Positions 14,647 through 26,926 of a stretch of DNA of 64,000 nucleotides are shown here, in pieces (the first letter of the stretch is position 1; each line of letters opens with the position of its first letter). A program made the translations under genes and the position numbers. Under the pieces are notes generated by a model. The model ran no database searches and was not told the DNA's origin. It worked only from the letters and a program-made list of their open reading frames with translations. Origin of the DNA: Caldalkalibacillus thermarum (GTDB lineage: Bacteria; Bacillota; Bacilli; Caldalkalibacillales; Caldalkalibacillaceae); the NCBI RefSeq assembly GCF_014644735.1, contig NZ_BMKZ01000012.1, forward strand, positions 777 to 64,776, read 5' to 3'.

Positions 14647-15512
14647 ACTTCTACCCTAGCTCCTTTGACATAGCGGGCAATTGTGTTGAGGATCGTTTCC
14701 TTTTTGGTTGAAGTAAGGGGAATGGGCTCCTTCAGCCGTTGATTTAATTCCTGCACCAGCTCGATGAGAGAGGGAATCTCCAAACCTAGTTGACGCAACT
14801 GTTCAGTATACTGAGTAAACAAGGCCAGAGGAGTGGTTTGCCATTTGACCCGCCCTGCTTCCATGACCACCACTTCATCTGCATATTCGGCCACATGGTC
14901 CATCTGATGTGTGACCAAAATCACCGTTTTGCCCCGCTCTTGTTTCCAGCGGACCATCATCTCCAGGATTTGCTGCTGGCCTTCCGGATCCAAACCGGCT
15001 GTCGGCTCGTCCAAAATAAGGATATCCGGCTGCATCACCAGCACCCCGGCAATCGCTACCCGCCTTTTCTCCCCTCCGCTCAGTTCAAACGGTGACCTGC
15101 TGAGATAGGAAGGAGCCAGTCCTATTTTGTCCAGCACCTGACGGACACGCATGTTAATCAATTCTTCCGGCCAGCCCAGATTTTTGGGGCCAAAGGCAAT
15201 ATCTTTTTCCACCGTTTCTTCAAATAATTGATGCTCCGGATACTGAAAGACCAGTCCTACGGATTCATGGAGAATGGGAATCTTCTTCTGGCCTGCTTCA
15301 AGCTTATGGGGGCCAACCTGTACATAACCTTCCGAGGGCTTGAGCAGCCCGTTAAAATGCTGAATCAGCGTGGATTTGCCCGAACCGGTCTGTCCCACAA
15401 CGGCCACCAGCCGGTTAGCTTTGATGCGAATATTAACATCCGTCAAGACCCGTTTGGCAAACGGGGTACGCGGATGATAGATATAACCTAAGTCTTTTGT
15501 GATAATCTCCAT
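14643..15512 (-). CDS. ecfA2: ECF transporter ATPase EcfA2
   Basis: 289 residues. Walker A VGQTGSGKSTL, Q-loop region VFQYPEHQLFEETV, signature LSGGEKRRVAIAG, Walker B ILILDEPTAGLDPEG and switch His in VTHQMD. The FEETVEKDIAFGP segment is typical of EcfA2. It pairs with EcfA1; the reading frame starts 25 nt before the ecfA1 stop. Confidence 0.96.
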   Translation of the reverse strand: MEIITKDLGYIYHPRTPFAKRVLTDVNIRIKANRLVAVVGQTGSGKSTLIQHFNGLLKPSEGYVQVGPHKLEAGQKKIPILHESVGLVFQYPEHQLFEETVEKDIAFGPKNLGWPEELINMRVRQVLDKIGLAPSYLSRSPFELSGGEKRRVAIAGVLVMQPDILILDEPTAGLDPEGQQQILEMMVRWKQERGKTVILVTHQMDHVAEYADEVVVMEAGRVKWQTTPLALFTQYTEQLRQLGLEIPSLIELVQELNQRLKEPIPLTSTKKETILNTIARYVKGARVEV

Positions 15513-16318
15513 AGCGCCTCAACCAGCTCTTCTTTCGTGTAAATGTCAGCGGACAGGGGTAAGCCTTGTTTTTGCAGTGCCTCTTTTACTTCTACAACAA
15601 AAGGGAGTTGCAAACGGTGAGCCCGTAACAGGTCAGCCTGATTTAAAACGTCCTGAGCCGGGCCATCGGCCACCAGCTCACCCTTGGAAAAGAGGACAAC
15701 ACGCTCAGCCTGTACGGCTTCATCCATGTCATGGGTGATGGTCACCACAGTCATTCCTTCCTGATGCAGTGTTTTAACCAGGCTCAGCACTTCCTTGCGC
15801 CCCACGGGGTCCAGCATAGAGGTCGCTTCATCCAAAATCAGCACCTCCGGCTGCATGGCCAAAACGGAGGCAATGGCCAAGCGTTGTTTTTGGCCGCCGG
15901 ATAAATGATGGGGCTCCTGTTCCCGATAGGCCCACAAGCCTACCTTTTCCAAACAGCTGCGAATGATGGGCAGCATTTCCTCCCGGGGAACACCCAGATT
16001 TTCTAAGCCAAAGGCCACATCATCCAGCACGGTGTTACCCACCAATTGATTTTCAGGGTTTTGAAACACCATGCCCACGATGCGACGAATGTGCCACCGC
16101 TCTTCTACACAAACCGGATTAAGACCCTTGACCTTAATGGTGCCGCTGTCAGGCATCAGCAAGCCGTTCATTAATTTGCCAAGCGTTGATTTTCCAGAAC
16201 CGTTAGGGCCAATAATGGCCACCCACTCGCCTTTTTTGATAGAAAAGGACAGGTTGTGGATAAAGGGGGCTTTTTCATTGGAATCATAGGAAAAGCAGAC
16301 GTCTTCAAAATAAATCAT
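15488..16318 (-). CDS. ecfA1: ECF transporter ATPase EcfA1
   Basis: 276 residues from ATG 16318 (GGGTGG upstream). Walker A GPNGSGKSTLGK, VFQNPENQLVGNTVLDDVAF, signature LSGGQKQRLAIAS, Walker B VLILDEATSMLDPVG, switch ITHDMDEA. First gene of the ecfA1-ecfA2-ecfT-truA unit that follows the alpha operon in Bacillales. Asymmetric pair with EcfA2: Glu in Walker B here is followed by Ala-Thr. Confidence 0.96.
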   Translation of the reverse strand: MIYFEDVCFSYDSNEKAPFIHNLSFSIKKGEWVAIIGPNGSGKSTLGKLMNGLLMPDSGTIKVKGLNPVCVEERWHIRRIVGMVFQNPENQLVGNTVLDDVAFGLENLGVPREEMLPIIRSCLEKVGLWAYREQEPHHLSGGQKQRLAIASVLAMQPEVLILDEATSMLDPVGRKEVLSLVKTLHQEGMTVVTITHDMDEAVQAERVVLFSKGELVADGPAQDVLNQADLLRAHRLQLPFVVEVKEALQKQGLPLSADIYTKEELVEALWRLSQKT

Positions 16319-16369
16319 GCAACCACCCGATGTTTGTAACATTTTGACCCTTATTGATGAGTTAACCTC

Positions 16370-16399
16370 ATTATAACAAACGGTAACTCAATGGTACAA
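16370..16399 (-). promoter_or_regulatory. Promoter candidate for ecfA1
   Basis: TTGTAC (16394-16399), 18 bp, TATAAT (16370-16375) on the minus strand, immediately after the rplQ terminator. Confidence 0.5.
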
Positions 16400-16446
16400 A
16401 AAAAGGGCAATGACAGAAACCAGTTTTGATTCTGTCCTCACCCTTT
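16398..16446 (-). terminator. Terminator after rplQ
   Basis: On the minus strand AAGGG-TGAG-GACAGAA pairs with TTCTGTC-ATTG-CCCTT across a loop, followed by a long T run. It ends the ribosomal alpha group. Confidence 0.8.
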
Positions 16447-16511
16447 TGGCTGAGACAAATGGGTCTGTATCAAATTAGGCACACTGCTTAATGTTTAAAC
16501 GCGCATACGAT

Positions 16512-16874
16512 CTATTTAACGAGTTCAAGATATACCATAGGCGCTCCGTCTCCGCGGCGTGGACCAAGTTTCAGGATGCGTGTGTAGCCACCTTGACGGT
16601 CTTCATAACGTGGGGCAATGTCATCAAACAGCTTCTGAATGGCATCCTTGCCTGTCTCAGCGTCGGCTACTTCTTTGCGGACAAAAGCAGCCACCTGACG
16701 GCGGGCATGAAGATCTCCACGCTTAGCGAGGGTGATCATTTTCTCAGCGATGGAACGCACATCTTTTGCTTTTGCTTCAGTGGTTTCAATGCGTTCATAA
16801 ATAAACAGGTCCGTTACTAAATCGCGCAACAGAGCTTTGCGAGCGCCAGTTTTGCGTCCTAATTTTCGAGCCAT
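16512..16874 (-). CDS. rplQ: 50S ribosomal protein L17
   Basis: 120 residues, begins [19 protein letters not shown]. The block [20 protein letters not shown] and the C-terminal [17 protein letters not shown] are family hallmarks. Last ribosomal gene of the alpha group, 61 nt after rpoA, followed by a terminator. Confidence 0.98.
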   Translation of the reverse strand: MARKLGRKTGARKALLRDLVTDLFIYERIETTEAKAKDVRSIAEKMITLAKRGDLHARRQVAAFVRKEVADAETGKDAIQKLFDDIAPRYEDRQGGYTRILKLGPRRGDGAPMVYLELVK

Positions 16875-16935
16875 CTTGCTTCCCCCCTTGTAGCAAATAT
16901 TCTGCTCAACTTAGTTCAACATCTTTTATACAGAC

Positions 16936-17880
16936 TTAATCATCTTTGCGCAAAGACAGTCCCAATTCGGCCAGTTTGGACTGCACTTCTTCCAAAGATT
17001 TTTTCCCGAGGTTGCGAACCTTCATCATGTCTTCTTCCGTTTTTTGGGTCAGCTCTTGAACGGTATTAATCCCCGCCCGTTTTAAGCAGTTATAGGAGCG
17101 TACCGATAAGTCGAGTTCTTCGATGGTCATTTCCAGTACTTTTTCTTTTTGATCTTCCTCTTTTTCAACCATAATTTCAGCTTCTTGCGCTTCATCTGTC
17201 AGGCCGATAAAAAGAGCGAGATGCTCTGACAAGATTTTGGCTCCCAGGCTGACTGCTTCTTCCGGGCGCAAACTGCCGTTTGTCCACACCTCTAAGGTGA
17301 GTTTGTCATAGTTGGTCACCTGACCCACACGGGTATTGGTTACCTGATAGTTCACTCTGGAGACGGGAGAATAAATCGAGTCAATGGCAATAACACCAAT
17401 GGGGTGATCGGGGCGCTTATTCGCTTCCGCTGGAACATAACCCCGGCCCCGTCCTGCTGTGATTTTCATATGAAGTCTGGCACCTTCAGCCAGAGTGGCA
17501 ATATGAAGGTCTGGGTTTAAAATTTCCACGTCACTGTCATGGCGAATATCGGCAGCGGTAACAACACCTTTTCCTTCCGCATCAATTTCCAGGGTTTTCT
17601 CCTCATCTGTATGAATCTTAAGGGCCAGCTGCTTAAGATTCAAAATGATTTCCGTCGTGTCTTCCACAACCCCTTCAATGGTGGAAAACTCATGCAAGAC
17701 ACCATCAATTTGAACCGTGCGGCAAGCGGCCCCCGGAAGTGAAGAGAGTAACACGCGACGCAAAGAGTTGCCCAGTGTGGTGCCATATCCTCTTTCCAAT
17801 GGTTCCACTACAATCTTACCATAGGTGCCGTCCTCCGCCGTTTCTACCACTTCAACCCTCGGCTTTTCGATTTCTATCAT
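16936..17880 (-). CDS. rpoA: RNA polymerase alpha subunit
   Basis: 314 residues. N-terminal domain for assembly ([20 protein letters not shown]), then an acidic linker and C-terminal domain ([34 protein letters not shown]) that binds UP elements and activators. Standard Bacillales length. Between rpsK and rplQ as usual. Confidence 0.98.
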   Translation of the reverse strand: MIEIEKPRVEVVETAEDGTYGKIVVEPLERGYGTTLGNSLRRVLLSSLPGAACRTVQIDGVLHEFSTIEGVVEDTTEIILNLKQLALKIHTDEEKTLEIDAEGKGVVTAADIRHDSDVEILNPDLHIATLAEGARLHMKITAGRGRGYVPAEANKRPDHPIGVIAIDSIYSPVSRVNYQVTNTRVGQVTNYDKLTLEVWTNGSLRPEEAVSLGAKILSEHLALFIGLTDEAQEAEIMVEKEEDQKEKVLEMTIEELDLSVRSYNCLKRAGINTVQELTQKTEEDMMKVRNLGKKSLEEVQSKLAELGLSLRKDD

Positions 17881-18018
17881 CCAACGAACCCTCCTTCAAA
17901 ACGCCAAATCGCCTGCAAGACACAATTCGCTTACCATTCCATTATGGCACAAACCAAGGCAATTTATACCATATACCGCCGATAAATGCTTGGACGGCCG
18001 GTTGCCAGTATCCTTGCC

Positions 18019-18408
18019 TCAGACGCGACGGCGTTTTGGCGGGCGACACCCGTTGTGCGGAATAGGTGTCACGTCTTTGATCGTGTTCACCTCAAGACCA
18101 GCAGCTTGAAGAGAACGGATAGCTGCTTCACGCCCGGCTCCAGGACCTTTAACCATCACTTCAACTTCTTTCATGCCATGTTCCATTGCTGATTTGGCCG
18201 CTGCTTCTGCTGCCATTTGTGCTGCAAAAGGCGTGCTTTTGCGTGATCCTTTAAACCCAACGTTACCGGCACTGGACCAAGCAATGGTGTTCCCGTGTTT
18301 GTCCGTAATGGTCACGATGGTATTGTTAAAAGTAGACTTAATATGGGCAATGCCAGATTCCACATTTTTACGGTCCCGACGTTTAACACGCGTTCTTGTT
18401 TTAGCCAT
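18019..18408 (-). CDS. rpsK: 30S ribosomal protein S11
   Basis: 129 residues with [38 protein letters not shown] and the C-terminal [15 protein letters not shown]. Binds 16S rRNA at the platform. Follows rpsM by 20 nt. Confidence 0.98.
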   Translation of the reverse strand: MAKTRTRVKRRDRKNVESGIAHIKSTFNNTIVTITDKHGNTIAWSSAGNVGFKGSRKSTPFAAQMAAEAAAKSAMEHGMKEVEVMVKGPGAGREAAIRSLQAAGLEVNTIKDVTPIPHNGCRPPKRRRV

Positions 18409-18428
18409 AACCTAACCCTCCTTTAGAT

Positions 18429-18797
18429 TTATTTTTTCTTGTTGGCCACCGTACGGCGAGGACCTTTGCGCGTGCGGGCATTGGTTTTGGTACGTTGACC
18501 GCGTACCGGCAATCCGCGGCGGTGACGGATGCCACGATAGCAGCCGATCTCGATTAAACGCTTGATGTTGAGGGACACTTCGCGGCGAAGATCCCCTTCA
18601 ACAGTCAAGTTGCGGTCAATGTAGTCACGAATTTTAGCCGTTTCTTCTTCTGTCAGATCACGCACACGCGTATCTGGATTGACGCCGGTTTCCTGTAAAA
18701 TTTTCTTGGCAGTGGAGCGGCCGATCCCATAAATGTAGGTTAAGGCGATTTCAACGCGCTTATCTCGGGGAATATCGACACCTGCAATACGTGCCAT
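18429..18797 (-). CDS. rpsM: 30S ribosomal protein S13
   Basis: 122 residues from ATG 18797 (AGGAGG upstream; an in-frame start four codons earlier lacks spacing). [34 protein letters not shown] and the basic tail [11 protein letters not shown] are typical. S13 contacts tRNA and the 50S head bridge. Confidence 0.98.
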   Translation of the reverse strand: MARIAGVDIPRDKRVEIALTYIYGIGRSTAKKILQETGVNPDTRVRDLTEEETAKIRDYIDRNLTVEGDLRREVSLNIKRLIEIGCYRGIRHRRGLPVRGQRTKTNARTRKGPRRTVANKKK

Positions 18798-18824
18798 TTG
18801 ACTGTACACCTCCTAGCCGTTGTT

Positions 18825-18959
<135 letters not shown>

Positions 18960-18985
18960 CTAGAGCCTTGCCAAAAGCAAACAGG

Positions 18986-19204
18986 TTATTTGTAACGGTA
19001 AGTGATTCGACCACGGGTCAGGTCATAAGGAGATAATTCAACAGTCACTTTGTCTCCAGGCAAGATGCGAATGAAGTGCATTCTGATTTTTCCAGAGACA
19101 TGGGCCAGCACCTTATGACCATTCTCTAATTCTACACGGAACATGGCATTGGGTAAAGGTTCGATCACAGTGCCTTCCATCTCAATCACATCTTCTTTGG
19201 CCAT
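18986..19204 (-). CDS. infA: Translation initiation factor IF-1
   Basis: 72 residues, single S1/OB fold: [59 protein letters not shown]. Binds the 30S A site during initiation. Four nt after the KOW-domain gene. Confidence 0.98.
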   Translation of the reverse strand: MAKEDVIEMEGTVIEPLPNAMFRVELENGHKVLAHVSGKIRMHFIRILPGDKVTVELSPYDLTRGRITYRYK

Positions 19205-19208
19205 GGAA

Positions 19209-19514
19209 TCACTCTCCTTTCTCCTCGTCGTTTAGGGTTTCTTTAAACTTGTTCAAAGCGAAGCGTAGTTTGCCATTTGTGACTCGCCCTGTTTCCTGGA
19301 TGCTCTCTTTTACAACGGTTGCGACATGGCGACAAAGCTGAAGATGCTTGATGTTCTTTTTCTTGGGAGAGTCAAATTTGCGTTTGTTGCCATCGGCAAT
19401 CAGCACAAAGCGCTCATCCAAAATTTTAATGACAATAGCATATTGTCCAGCATCTCTCCCACGCAGGATACGAACGACTTGGCCAATCTGGGGTAATGAT
19501 TGTGAATCGGTCAC
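19209..19514 (-). CDS. KOW domain RNA-binding protein (L14e/L6e/L27e-like)
   Basis: 101 residues from GTG 19514 (GGTAGGTGA upstream). The N-terminal KOW motif reads [20 protein letters not shown], followed by a strand-rich part [15 protein letters not shown] and a basic helix. Small KOW proteins sit between map and infA in Bacillales (B. subtilis YbzG-like position); their role is not established, though RNA or ribosome binding is expected from the fold. Coupled to infA by a 4-nt gap. Confidence 0.82.
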   Translation of the reverse strand: MTDSQSLPQIGQVVRILRGRDAGQYAIVIKILDERFVLIADGNKRKFDSPKKKNIKHLQLCRHVATVVKESIQETGRVTNGKLRFALNKFKETLNDEEKGE

Positions 19515-19531
19515 AATGGGTCACCTACCCC

Positions 19532-20955
<1,424 letters not shown>

Positions 20956-22242
20956 TTATTTAATAAACCCTTTATAGTGGCGCTTCACCAGCTGGCTGTT
21001 GACCTGCTTCATGGTCTCTAAAGCCACGCCGACCACAATTAAGAGCGCTGTACCTCCGATGGTCACCGTAGGAGGCAGGTTGGCCAGGGCTGAGAAAAAG
21101 ACAGGTAAAATAGACACAGCTGCCAAGAATAGGGCGCCAGCCAGTGTGATGCGGTTTAAGATGCGTGTCAGATAGGTAGATGTTGTTTTGCCGGGACGAA
21201 TGCCAGGGATATAGCCGCCATGCTTCTTCATGTTTTCCGCTATCTGTATAGGGTTGATTTGCACAAACGTATAGAAATAGGTGAAACCAATGATCAGAAT
21301 CACGTAGAAAAACATCCCAATCGGGCTGGTATAGTCAAAATGATTAATCACCCAATCCGCTATGGGGTTTCCGGCAAAAAACATGGCTATTGTTGGCGGG
21401 AAGAAGATTAAGGACATGGCAAAGATGACCGGAATCACCCCTGCGGCATTAACCTTCAGCGGGATATGGGTGGATTGCCCACCATACATGCGCCGTCCGA
21501 CCACGCGCTTGGCATATTGGACCGGAATTTTGCGCACACCTTGTTGAATATAGATCACGCCAGCCACAACGGCTAACACAACCAAGGCCAGAATGACCAC
21601 TTTGAGAACACCAAAGAAAATGTTGGCTCCTTCACCAAACTCACTGAGATAAATTTGATTCAAGCTACTCGGTATGGCTGCCACAATTCCAGCAAAGATC
21701 AAGATGGAGATACCGTTGCCAATGCCTTTCTCGGTAATTTGTTCACCCAGCCACATCAGGAAAGTGGTGCCTGCTGTTAAAATCACGGCAATATACAAAT
21801 AGGTGCCCAAACCGGGGTTGACCACGAGGCCAGGAAACAAGTTGTTAAAGCCAATGGACATCCCAATGGCCTGAACAAAGGCGAGTACGACAGTGCCATA
21901 ACGGGTAACCTGAGCCAGTTTACGCCGTCCGGCTTCCCCTTCCCGGGCCCATTGGGCAAACTTAGGAATCACGTCCATGGTTAACAGTTGCACAATAATG
22001 GAGGCCGTAATATACGGCATGACCCCCATGGCAAAAATGGAGAAACGCTCCAGGGCTCCCCCGCCTAAAATGCTGATAATCCCCAACACATTGGCTTGGT
22101 CATACAGATTGATCACATTGGGATTAACGTTGGGTACGGGGATAAAAGCCCCGATGCGAAAGATAATTAACACCAGCAGGGTAAAGATGATTTTGCGCCG
22201 AAGGTCTTCCACTTTCATAATGTTGGAGATTGTGGCAAACAT
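20956..22242 (-). CDS. secY: Protein translocase subunit SecY
   Basis: 428 residues, ten membrane helices. [20 protein letters not shown] start; GGALERFSIFAMGVMPYITA (helix 2 plug region); ITEKGIGNGISILIFAGI; PGKTTSTYLTRILNRITLAG near helix 8. Channel of the Sec translocon with SecE (48130-48345). TAATG overlap with rplO. Confidence 0.98.
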   Translation of the reverse strand: MFATISNIMKVEDLRRKIIFTLLVLIIFRIGAFIPVPNVNPNVINLYDQANVLGIISILGGGALERFSIFAMGVMPYITASIIVQLLTMDVIPKFAQWAREGEAGRRKLAQVTRYGTVVLAFVQAIGMSIGFNNLFPGLVVNPGLGTYLYIAVILTAGTTFLMWLGEQITEKGIGNGISILIFAGIVAAIPSSLNQIYLSEFGEGANIFFGVLKVVILALVVLAVVAGVIYIQQGVRKIPVQYAKRVVGRRMYGGQSTHIPLKVNAAGVIPVIFAMSLIFFPPTIAMFFAGNPIADWVINHFDYTSPIGMFFYVILIIGFTYFYTFVQINPIQIAENMKKHGGYIPGIRPGKTTSTYLTRILNRITLAGALFLAAVSILPVFFSALANLPPTVTIGGTALLIVVGVALETMKQVNSQLVKRHYKGFIK

Positions 22243-22682
22243 TAAATCACCTCAGTTTTTCCACCGGCAGCTTCAATTTTTTCGATGGCGGATTGGGAGA
22301 ATTTGTTGGCTTTCACCGTTAACTTCACCTTAAGCTCGCCGTCGCCCAGGATTTTAAGGCCATCTTTTAAGTTTTTAACGATACCGATTTCTTTTAGCAG
22401 CTCAGGTGTAACAGTAGTGCCTTCTTCAAAGCGGTTGAGCGTCTCCAGATTAACAATGGCATACTCTTTGCGGGTCGGGTTGTTAAACCCTCGCTTGGGC
22501 AAGCGGCGGTATAATGGCATTTGACCACCTTCAAAGCCAGGACGAACGCCTCCACCCGCACGGGCCTTTTGCCCTTTTGTTCCGCGACCTGCTGTCTTAC
22601 CCATGCCGCTGCCAATGCCTCGGCCGACACGTTTACGTGCTTTGCGAGATCCAGGTGCTGGTTTCAATTCATGCAGTTTCAC
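22242..22682 (-). CDS. rplO: 50S ribosomal protein L15
   Basis: 146 residues: [55 protein letters not shown]. Gly/Arg-rich N-terminal extension enters 23S rRNA. One-base overlap with secY. Confidence 0.98.
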   Translation of the reverse strand: MKLHELKPAPGSRKARKRVGRGIGSGMGKTAGRGTKGQKARAGGGVRPGFEGGQMPLYRRLPKRGFNNPTRKEYAIVNLETLNRFEEGTTVTPELLKEIGIVKNLKDGLKILGDGELKVKLTVKANKFSQSAIEKIEAAGGKTEVI

Positions 22683-22715
22683 AACGATACACCTCCTCTG
22701 TGCTCAGTGGCTGTT

Positions 22716-22904
22716 TTATTGCTCCACTTCTTCGACTTCAACCAAATGGCTCACTTTATTGATCATGCCGCGGATGGCAGGATTATCTTGATGCACCACA
22801 GTTTGATGGCGTTTTTTGAGTCCTAAAGCTTCAATAGTCTTCCGTTGATCGGGTTTACGACCTATCACACTGCGTTTGAGGGTGATCGCCAATTTTTTTG
22901 CCAT
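22716..22904 (-). CDS. rpmD: 50S ribosomal protein L30
   Basis: 62 residues: [40 protein letters not shown]. The acidic tail (VEVEEVEQ) makes it slightly longer than the 59-60 usual. Between rpsE and rplO. Confidence 0.97.
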   Translation of the reverse strand: MAKKLAITLKRSVIGRKPDQRKTIEALGLKKRHQTVVHQDNPAIRGMINKVSHLVEVEEVEQ

Positions 22905-22917
22905 CTGTTCTCCCTCC

Positions 22918-23415
22918 TTATCCTAACAGTTCCTCAACGGTCTTACCCCGTAGTCTGGCTACTTCTTCAGCTGTTTTGAGGCGCTGCAAGCCTTCAAAGG
23001 TAGCCCGGACCATATTAATGGCATTGGAGCTGCCCAGTGATTTGGTCAAGATATCTTGTACGCCAGCCAGTTCCAAAACGGCACGGACAGGACCCCCGGC
23101 AATAACTCCCGTACCTTTTGAGGCAGGTTTCATCAGCACTTTTCCGGCACCGTGATGACCGATGATTTCATGGGGAATGGTGGATTTAACAATAGGCACT
23201 TTAATCAAATTTTTCTTCGCTGCTTCAATTCCTTTGCGGATCGCATCCGGTACCTCACCTGCTTTACCTAAGCCGAAACCAACATGGCCATTGCGGTCTC
23301 CTACCACAACCAGTGCACTAAACCGGAAGCGACGGCCACCTTTAACCACTTTGGCCACACGCTTAATGGCGACGACTTTTTCTTCCAGTTCTAGTTTATT
23401 AGGGTCGATCTGCAT
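22918..23415 (-). CDS. rpsE: 30S ribosomal protein S5
   Basis: 165 residues from ATG 23415 (AAAGGAGGG upstream). [59 protein letters not shown]5 helps mRNA entry and decoding accuracy. Follows rplR. Confidence 0.98.
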   Translation of the reverse strand: MQIDPNKLELEEKVVAIKRVAKVVKGGRRFRFSALVVVGDRNGHVGFGLGKAGEVPDAIRKGIEAAKKNLIKVPIVKSTIPHEIIGHHGAGKVLMKPASKGTGVIAGGPVRAVLELAGVQDILTKSLGSSNAINMVRATFEGLQRLKTAEEVARLRGKTVEELLG

Positions 23416-23435
23416 GTTTTTCCCTCCTTTGAACA

Positions 23436-23804
23436 TTAGAATTGCAAACCACCTTCGCGAGCAGCATCAGCCAGTGCTTTGACACGGCCATGATAGAGGT
23501 AGCCGCCGCGATCGAATACGACCTTTTGGTATCCTTTTTCGATCGCACGCTTGGCCAGCAAGGCACCTACCTGCTGAGCTGCTTCTATATTACCGCCATA
23601 CTCAATCTTATCGCGCAACTCTTTATCTAAAGTGGAAGCCGAGACAAGTGTTCTTCCTTCCATATCATCGATGAGCTGGGCATAGATATGTTTCGTAGAC
23701 CGGAACACATTCAGGCGTGGACGTTCCGGTGTCCCGAACACTTTGCGTCTCACCCGGGCATGGCGCTTTTTACGCGCTTTATTTTTGTCCACTTTTGTGA
23801 TCAT
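23436..23804 (-). CDS. rplR: 50S ribosomal protein L18
   Basis: 122 residues: [57 protein letters not shown]. Binds 5S rRNA with L5. Confidence 0.98.
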   Translation of the reverse strand: MITKVDKNKARKKRHARVRRKVFGTPERPRLNVFRSTKHIYAQLIDDMEGRTLVSASTLDKELRDKIEYGGNIEAAQQVGALLAKRAIEKGYQKVVFDRGGYLYHGRVKALADAAREGGLQF

Positions 23805-23817
23805 GGCTTACCCTCCT

Positions 23818-24354
23818 TTACTTACCTGTCTTACCTTCTTTACGGCGAACATGCTCTCCTTCATAGCGAATCCCTTTGCCTTTATAAGGCTCGGGTTCAC
23901 GCACAGCGCGTATCTTGGCGGCCACAGCACCGACACGCTCTTTGTCAATGCCTTTTACTGTGATTTTGGTTTGGGAAGGAACCTCGATCTCAATGCCTTT
24001 TTCAGGCACAATCTCAACGGGATGAGAGTAACCCACGTTTAGCACCAGCTTATTGCCGCTTTTTTGGGCACGGTATCCAACCCCAACAAGTTCCAGGCTT
24101 TTTTCATATCCCTTGGTCACACCCTCCACCATGTTGGCAATCAGTGAACGGGTCGTGCCATGCAGGGATTTGTGCAGCTTATCGTCAGAAGGTCTTTCAA
24201 CGACCACTTGATTGTCTTCAACACTAATTTGCATATCAGGATGAAATTGGCGGGAAAGTTCACCCTTCGGTCCTTTGACGGTCACTTCATTACCGTTAAC
24301 CTTAACCTCTACCCCATCTGGGATTTGGACCGGCTTTATGCCAATGCGTGACAT
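23818..24354 (-). CDS. rplF: 50S ribosomal protein L6
   Basis: 178 residues: [32 protein letters not shown], and C-terminal [20 protein letters not shown]. Two homologous folds near the factor-binding stalk base. Confidence 0.98.
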   Translation of the reverse strand: MSRIGIKPVQIPDGVEVKVNGNEVTVKGPKGELSRQFHPDMQISVEDNQVVVERPSDDKLHKSLHGTTRSLIANMVEGVTKGYEKSLELVGVGYRAQKSGNKLVLNVGYSHPVEIVPEKGIEIEVPSQTKITVKGIDKERVGAVAAKIRAVREPEPYKGKGIRYEGEHVRRKEGKTGK

Positions 24355-24381
24355 AAAAACACCTCCGTTTCTGCTCTGTGT

Positions 24382-24780
24382 TTACCAGACGTAAGCGATA
24401 ACCTCGCCGCCTACATTTTGCCGGCGTGCTTCTTTGTCAGTCATGACACCTTTGGATGTGGAGATAATCGCAATGCCCAAACCGCCCAAAACGCGGGGAA
24501 GTTCATGACTTTTAACGTAGACGCGCAAGCCTGGTTTACTAATCCGTTTCAATCCGGTGATGACCCGTTCATTGTTCGGTCCGTATTTTAGATAGATACG
24601 GATAATCCCTTGTTTGTTATCTTCAATATATTCCGCATCACGAATAAATCCTTCGCGCTTTAAAATCTCCGCAATTTGCTTTTTCAGATTAGAAGCCGGT
24701 ACTTCTATATATTCGTGACGAACAGCATTTGCGTTGCGAATACGTGTCAGCATATCAGCAATAGGATCTGTCATTGCCAT
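24382..24780 (-). CDS. rpsH: 30S ribosomal protein S8
   Basis: 132 residues: [67 protein letters not shown] precedes the first ATG; a second ATG two codons in is also possible. Confidence 0.98.
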   Translation of the reverse strand: MAMTDPIADMLTRIRNANAVRHEYIEVPASNLKKQIAEILKREGFIRDAEYIEDNKQGIIRIYLKYGPNNERVITGLKRISKPGLRVYVKSHELPRVLGGLGIAIISTSKGVMTDKEARRQNVGGEVIAYVW

Positions 24781-24813
24781 TCCAAATTACCTCCTTCCTT
24801 CCCAAGCTCGGGA

Positions 24814-24999
24814 TTACCAACTTGCTTTTTTCACACCAGGAATTTGACCTTTGTAGGCCAATTCACGGAAACAGATACGGCACAACCTAAATTTACGGTA
24901 AACCGAATGGGGGCGGCCGCAACGCTCACAACGGGTGTAAGCACGCACTTTAAATTTCGGCTTCCGCTTGGCTTTGGCGATCATGGATTTTTTGGCCAC
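24814..24999 (-). CDS. rpsN: 30S ribosomal protein S14, zinc-binding type
   Basis: 61 residues, the short form (rpsZ or rpsN1 type) with [10 protein letters not shown] and [10 protein letters not shown] supplying four zinc Cys. Standard for the spc cluster. Confidence 0.97.
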   Translation of the reverse strand: MAKKSMIAKAKRKPKFKVRAYTRCERCGRPHSVYRKFRLCRICFRELAYKGQIPGVKKASW

Positions 25000-25068
25000 T
25001 TTGTTGATTCCCTCCTTCTGTCACGTGTTTGAGATTTAACGGGATCTGCCGCTACATTTCTCCGTTGT

Positions 25069-25611
25069 TTACTTTCTGAAAGGCATACCCATTTCATCAA
25101 GCAAGGCTCTGCATTCTTCATCCGTTTGGGCTGTGGTCACAATCACCACATCCATGCCGCGCACTTTGTCAATTTTATCGTAGTCGATCTCAGGAAAAAT
25201 CAGTTGTTCTTTCAAACCTAACGTGTAGTTTCCCCGTCCGTCAAAGGATTTAGGGGATACGCCTCTAAAGTCACGCACCCGGGGCAAAGCAACATTAAAC
25301 AGTTTATCCAGGAAGTGATACATCCGTTCCCCGCGCAGGGTCACTTTGGCACCGATAGGCATCCCTTCGCGAATTTTAAAACCGGCAATGGACTTTTTGG
25401 CGCGGGTAATCACCGGCTTTTGGCCTGTGATGGCTTGAAGGTCAGCAACAGCGCCGTCCAGCACCTTGGGGTTGTGAGCTGCTTCTCCAATTCCCATGTT
25501 GATCACAACTTTTTCAATCTTAGGCACTTGCATGACGTTTTTATAATTAAACTTTTGCATGAGCGCAGGAACGACTTCATTGCGGTATTTTTCCAGCAAT
25601 CTTGCTGCCAT
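25069..25611 (-). CDS. rplE: 50S ribosomal protein L5
   Basis: 180 residues from ATG 25611 (AAAGGAGG upstream). [20 protein letters not shown]-like block ([18 protein letters not shown]), [39 protein letters not shown]. Binds 5S rRNA and P-site tRNA. Confidence 0.98.
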   Translation of the reverse strand: MAARLLEKYRNEVVPALMQKFNYKNVMQVPKIEKVVINMGIGEAAHNPKVLDGAVADLQAITGQKPVITRAKKSIAGFKIREGMPIGAKVTLRGERMYHFLDKLFNVALPRVRDFRGVSPKSFDGRGNYTLGLKEQLIFPEIDYDKIDKVRGMDVVIVTTAQTDEECRALLDEMGMPFRK

Positions 25612-25637
25612 GAGTGACAACCTCCTTTCAAACTCCA

Positions 25638-25952
25638 TTATTTATCCAATGGCTCACCGGACTTTTTGGCGATGCGTACTTTTTTGCCGTTTTCCAGCAC
25701 TTTGTACCCCACGCGGGTTGGCTCGCCTGTTTTCGGATCGAGCGGCATCACATTGGAAACATGAATGGGCGCTTCTTGGGTAATAATGCCCCCTTGGGGA
25801 TTGGCCTGATTGGGTTTTTGATGTTTTTTGACCAGATTAACCCCTTCAACCAAAACACGGTTTTTGCGGGGATAAGCGGCAATGACGCGCCCCTTCTTTC
25901 CTTTGTCTTTACCGGCAATCACCATGACGATATCGTCTTTTTTGACATGCAT
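25638..25952 (-). CDS. rplX: 50S ribosomal protein L24
   Basis: 104 residues: [20 protein letters not shown] (KOW motif), [27 protein letters not shown]. Assembly initiator of the 50S subunit. 67 nt after rplN. Confidence 0.98.
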   Translation of the reverse strand: MHVKKDDIVMVIAGKDKGKKGRVIAAYPRKNRVLVEGVNLVKKHQKPNQANPQGGIITQEAPIHVSNVMPLDPKTGEPTRVGYKVLENGKKVRIAKKSGEPLDK

Positions 25953-26019
25953 CTGTTGTGCACCTCCTACCTGTCAATCTCAGGTTGTGATCGTTCCATC
26001 CCTTTTATCGCTTTCTCAC

Positions 26020-26388
26020 TTAAAGCACCTCAGGGGCAAGGGAAATAATTTTCATAAAGTCTTTGTCACGCAGCTCACGAGCCACTGGGCCGAAAATACG
26101 TGTGCCGCGGGGACTTTTATCATCACGTACGATGACGGCAGCATTTTCATCAAAGCGAATATAAGATCCGTCCTTGCGGCGAACACCTTTTTTGGAGCGC
26201 ACAACGACTGCTTTGACCACATCACCTTTTTTAACAACGCCTCCGGGTGTTGCATCCTTCACCGAGCAGACAATCATATCTCCGATATTGGCATATTTGC
26301 GACCGGAACCACCAAGCACTTTGATGCACAAGAGTTCTCTTGCTCCGGTATTGTCAGCCACTTTCAAACGAGTCTCTTGTTGAATCAT
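26020..26388 (-). CDS. rplN: 50S ribosomal protein L14
   Basis: 122 residues: [60 protein letters not shown]. Contacts 16S rRNA in a subunit bridge. Confidence 0.98.
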   Translation of the reverse strand: MIQQETRLKVADNTGARELLCIKVLGGSGRKYANIGDMIVCSVKDATPGGVVKKGDVVKAVVVRSKKGVRRKDGSYIRFDENAAVIVRDDKSPRGTRIFGPVARELRDKDFMKIISLAPEVL

Positions 26389-26440
26389 CCTAAGACCTCC
26401 TCTCTGCTAAGCCATTTCGTTAGGAAAGGCGAGTGAATCC

Positions 26441-26704
26441 TTAAATGATGACACCTTCTTCGACGATTTCAACCAGACGCCAACGCTTCTCTTTGGACAG
26501 CGGACGAGTTTCCATGATTTTTACAATGTCGCCCACTTTAGCCTGATTGTGTTCATCATGGGCTTTATATTTTTTAGTGTATTTCACACGCTTTTTGTAC
26601 AGCGGGTGCATTTTGTACGTTTCAACAGCGACCGTAATGGTTTTGTCCATTTTATCACTGACGACTCTTCCGATTTGAACTTTGCGTCGATTACGTTCTG
26701 CCAT
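26441..26704 (-). CDS. rpsQ: 30S ribosomal protein S17
   Basis: 87 residues: [57 protein letters not shown] fold that binds 16S helix 11. Confidence 0.98.
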   Translation of the reverse strand: MAERNRRKVQIGRVVSDKMDKTITVAVETYKMHPLYKKRVKYTKKYKAHDEHNQAKVGDIVKIMETRPLSKEKRWRLVEIVEEGVII

Positions 26705-26722
26705 CTTGCAACCCCCTTTCGA

Positions 26723-26926
26723 TTATTTGGAGTTAATGCCCAGTTCCCTTTCGCGCAACACAGTTTTTGCTCGGGCAATGTCTTTGCGTACCTGACGAAT
26801 GCGTGCCGTATTGTCCAGTTGTCCTGTTGCCAATTGAAAACGAAGGTTAAACAACTCTTCCTTTAAAGCAGCAATTTTTTGCTCGATTTCGGCCGTGGTC
26901 ATGTTACGGAATTCGCTAGCTTTCAT
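26723..26926 (-). CDS. rpmC: 50S ribosomal protein L29
   Basis: 67 residues from ATG 26926; an upstream start at 26959 would add 11 non-homologous residues. [20 protein letters not shown] and [20 protein letters not shown] are typical. Its start overlaps the rplP 3' end by 11 nt, an unusual but coherent coupling. Confidence 0.97.
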   Translation of the reverse strand: MKASEFRNMTTAEIEQKIAALKEELFNLRFQLATGQLDNTARIRQVRKDIARAKTVLRERELGINSK

